Shown: in pieces, positions 6,058 to 6,623 of the stretch | Layout of the letters: every line of letters begins with the position of its first letter | Numbering within the stretch: position 1 is the first letter of the stretch | Source of the DNA: MGIIb-P sp963934015 | Lineage (GTDB): Archaea > Thermoplasmatota > Poseidoniia > Poseidoniales > Thalassarchaeaceae | Direction: 5' to 3' | DNA length: 6,623 nucleotides | NCBI GenBank assembly: GCA_963934015.1 | Contig: CAWVWT010000045.1 | Coordinates: 1 to 6,623, forward strand | Translations under genes and position numbers: made by a program | Notes under the pieces: generated by a model | Databases searched by the model: none | What the model saw: the letters and a program-made list of their open reading frames with translations, nothing else | Told to the model about the DNA's origin: nothing

Positions 6058-6402
6058 ATGGATTGGTGGTACATCATTGGAGGGATTTTCCTCGGTTGGA
6101 CCATTCCATGGGCGATTTTACAAATTTCAGATGGTATGTTTCTACTGAATCAAATTTTCCGCTTCGTGTATTGGATGGGATTTCTCATTACATATGAGAT
6201 GATTGAACTGAATTTTGTTTACTGCTTACTACTTGCATACATTCCAGGTGGACTGATTTGGAATTGTTTTGAGTGGTTTGACGATGATGATGATGAGCCT
6301 CAGAAAATTGGTGACGAGTTCGAGGTCGGAATTCCAATCAAAAGTGTAGACAAATCAGATTCATTGATTGTTTGGAATATTCCTCAAACTCAAACTCTCT
6401 AG
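6058..6402 (+). CDS. Uncharacterised small membrane protein with acidic cytosolic tail
   Basis: A 114-aa protein of no family I recognise. Residues 1-72 are very rich in Trp, Phe, Tyr, Ile and Leu and can form two or three membrane helices (about 4-22, 30-46 and 50-70). There follows FEWFDDDDDEPQKIGDEFEVG, an abrupt acidic run of five Asp plus Glu encoded by repeated GAT, and a soluble tail of about 35 residues. It starts 9 bases after the stop of the membrane-anchored HTH gene, so the two are very probably co-transcribed and may work together. The acidic tail could bind metal or a basic protein, but that is speculation. The region is AT-richer than the metabolic genes (about 37% G+C at 6121-6180, against about 58% at 541-600). 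Confidence 0.78.
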   Translation: MDWWYIIGGIFLGWTIPWAILQISDGMFLLNQIFRFVYWMGFLITYEMIELNFVYCLLLAYIPGGLIWNCFEWFDDDDDEPQKIGDEFEVGIPIKSVDKSDSLIVWNIPQTQTL

Positions 6403-6623
6403 AAGGGGTATGTCGTTACGAACGAAATCATGATGCCAATCGCAGCCACGACAAGCAGCACGAAACCCAACTTCTTCATACCACTGGCAATGCTGTTGAC
6501 GGGTTCTGGAACGGGCACCTCGTCTAGATGCTCTTGGATGAATTTGGTGACGGAATCCTTACCTTTGTACAACTCATAGGCCTTGAAGGCCAATGCAATT
6601 TTCTGAGCTTGCGCATTTCCATA
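6399..6623 (-). CDS. Tail-anchored small protein, C-terminal part (5' end outside window)
   Basis: The minus-strand frame is open from the right window edge to TAG 6401-6399, giving 74 visible residues. The upstream codons (YGNAQAQKIALAFKAYELYKG) read like coding sequence with no ATG in frame, so the gene most likely begins beyond position 6623. An internal TTG at 6593 is a less likely start. The visible part is a charged helical segment (KGKDSVTKFIQEHLDE), a Pro-rich linker (VPVPEPVN), and a single C-terminal membrane helix (about GFVLLVVAAIGIMISFV) ending TTYPF. This is a tail-anchor arrangement with the N-terminal domain in the cytosol. The family is not recognised. Its stop interlocks with that of the convergent 114-aa gene. 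Confidence 0.7.
   Translation of the reverse strand, partial: YGNAQAQKIALAFKAYELYKGKDSVTKFIQEHLDEVPVPEPVNSIASGMKKLGFVLLVVAAIGIMISFVTTYPF

Noticed and set aside
6279..6300. GAT-repeat tract encoding five Asp in the 114-aa protein, considered as a phase-variable microsatellite
   Set aside because: It has only a few trinucleotide units, and changes would stay in frame, so it would not switch the gene on or off.

Overview
The window is a stretch of protein-coding DNA, most likely from an uncultivated archaeon. I lean towards a marine Euryarchaeota-type genome (Poseidoniales/Marine Group II-like). That placement is an inference from several features: a gluconeogenic-type phosphoenolpyruvate synthase, few convincing Shine-Dalgarno sites, a TATA-like box about 28 bases before an ATG (which fits leaderless transcription), and a miniature helix-turn-helix protein with a membrane tail. 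I see no rRNA, tRNA, insertion sequence, CRISPR array or phage gene. The genes are tightly packed, and no gene-free stretch exceeds about 90 bases.

Layout, left to right. Positions 1-191 (+) hold the C-terminal end of a short-chain dehydrogenase/reductase whose start lies outside the window. It is followed on the same strand by a VAO-type FAD-dependent oxidoreductase of the aldonolactone oxidase class (about 263-1690), with an unresolved start region between them. A PEP synthase (1706-4426, -) converges on the oxidoreductase with only 15 bases between stop codons. Upstream of the synthase on the same strand is a small ChrR-type cupin (4490-4855, -). The 63-base gap between the two carries a perfect 19-bp palindrome, and a hairpin lies near the synthase start. 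Synthase and cupin may be one transcription unit or separately controlled.

Right of 4856 the content changes to small, uncharacterised membrane proteins: a four-helix membrane protein (4941-5738, +), an 81-aa protein with an N-terminal HTH and a C-terminal membrane helix (5803-6048, +), and a 114-aa membrane protein with an acidic tail (6058-6402, +). Converging from the right edge is the end of a tail-anchored small protein (6399-6623, -), whose stop codon interlocks with that of the 114-aa gene.

The most interesting spot is 5739-5802. A perfect 29-bp palindrome overlaps a TATA-like box just before the membrane-tethered HTH gene. It can be read as an autoregulatory operator or as a bidirectional terminator. 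With the small membrane proteins beside it, this looks like a compact membrane-signalling cassette of unknown function. The metabolic half is recognisable: redox enzymes, then PEP synthesis from pyruvate, possibly regulated through the cupin/palindrome region.
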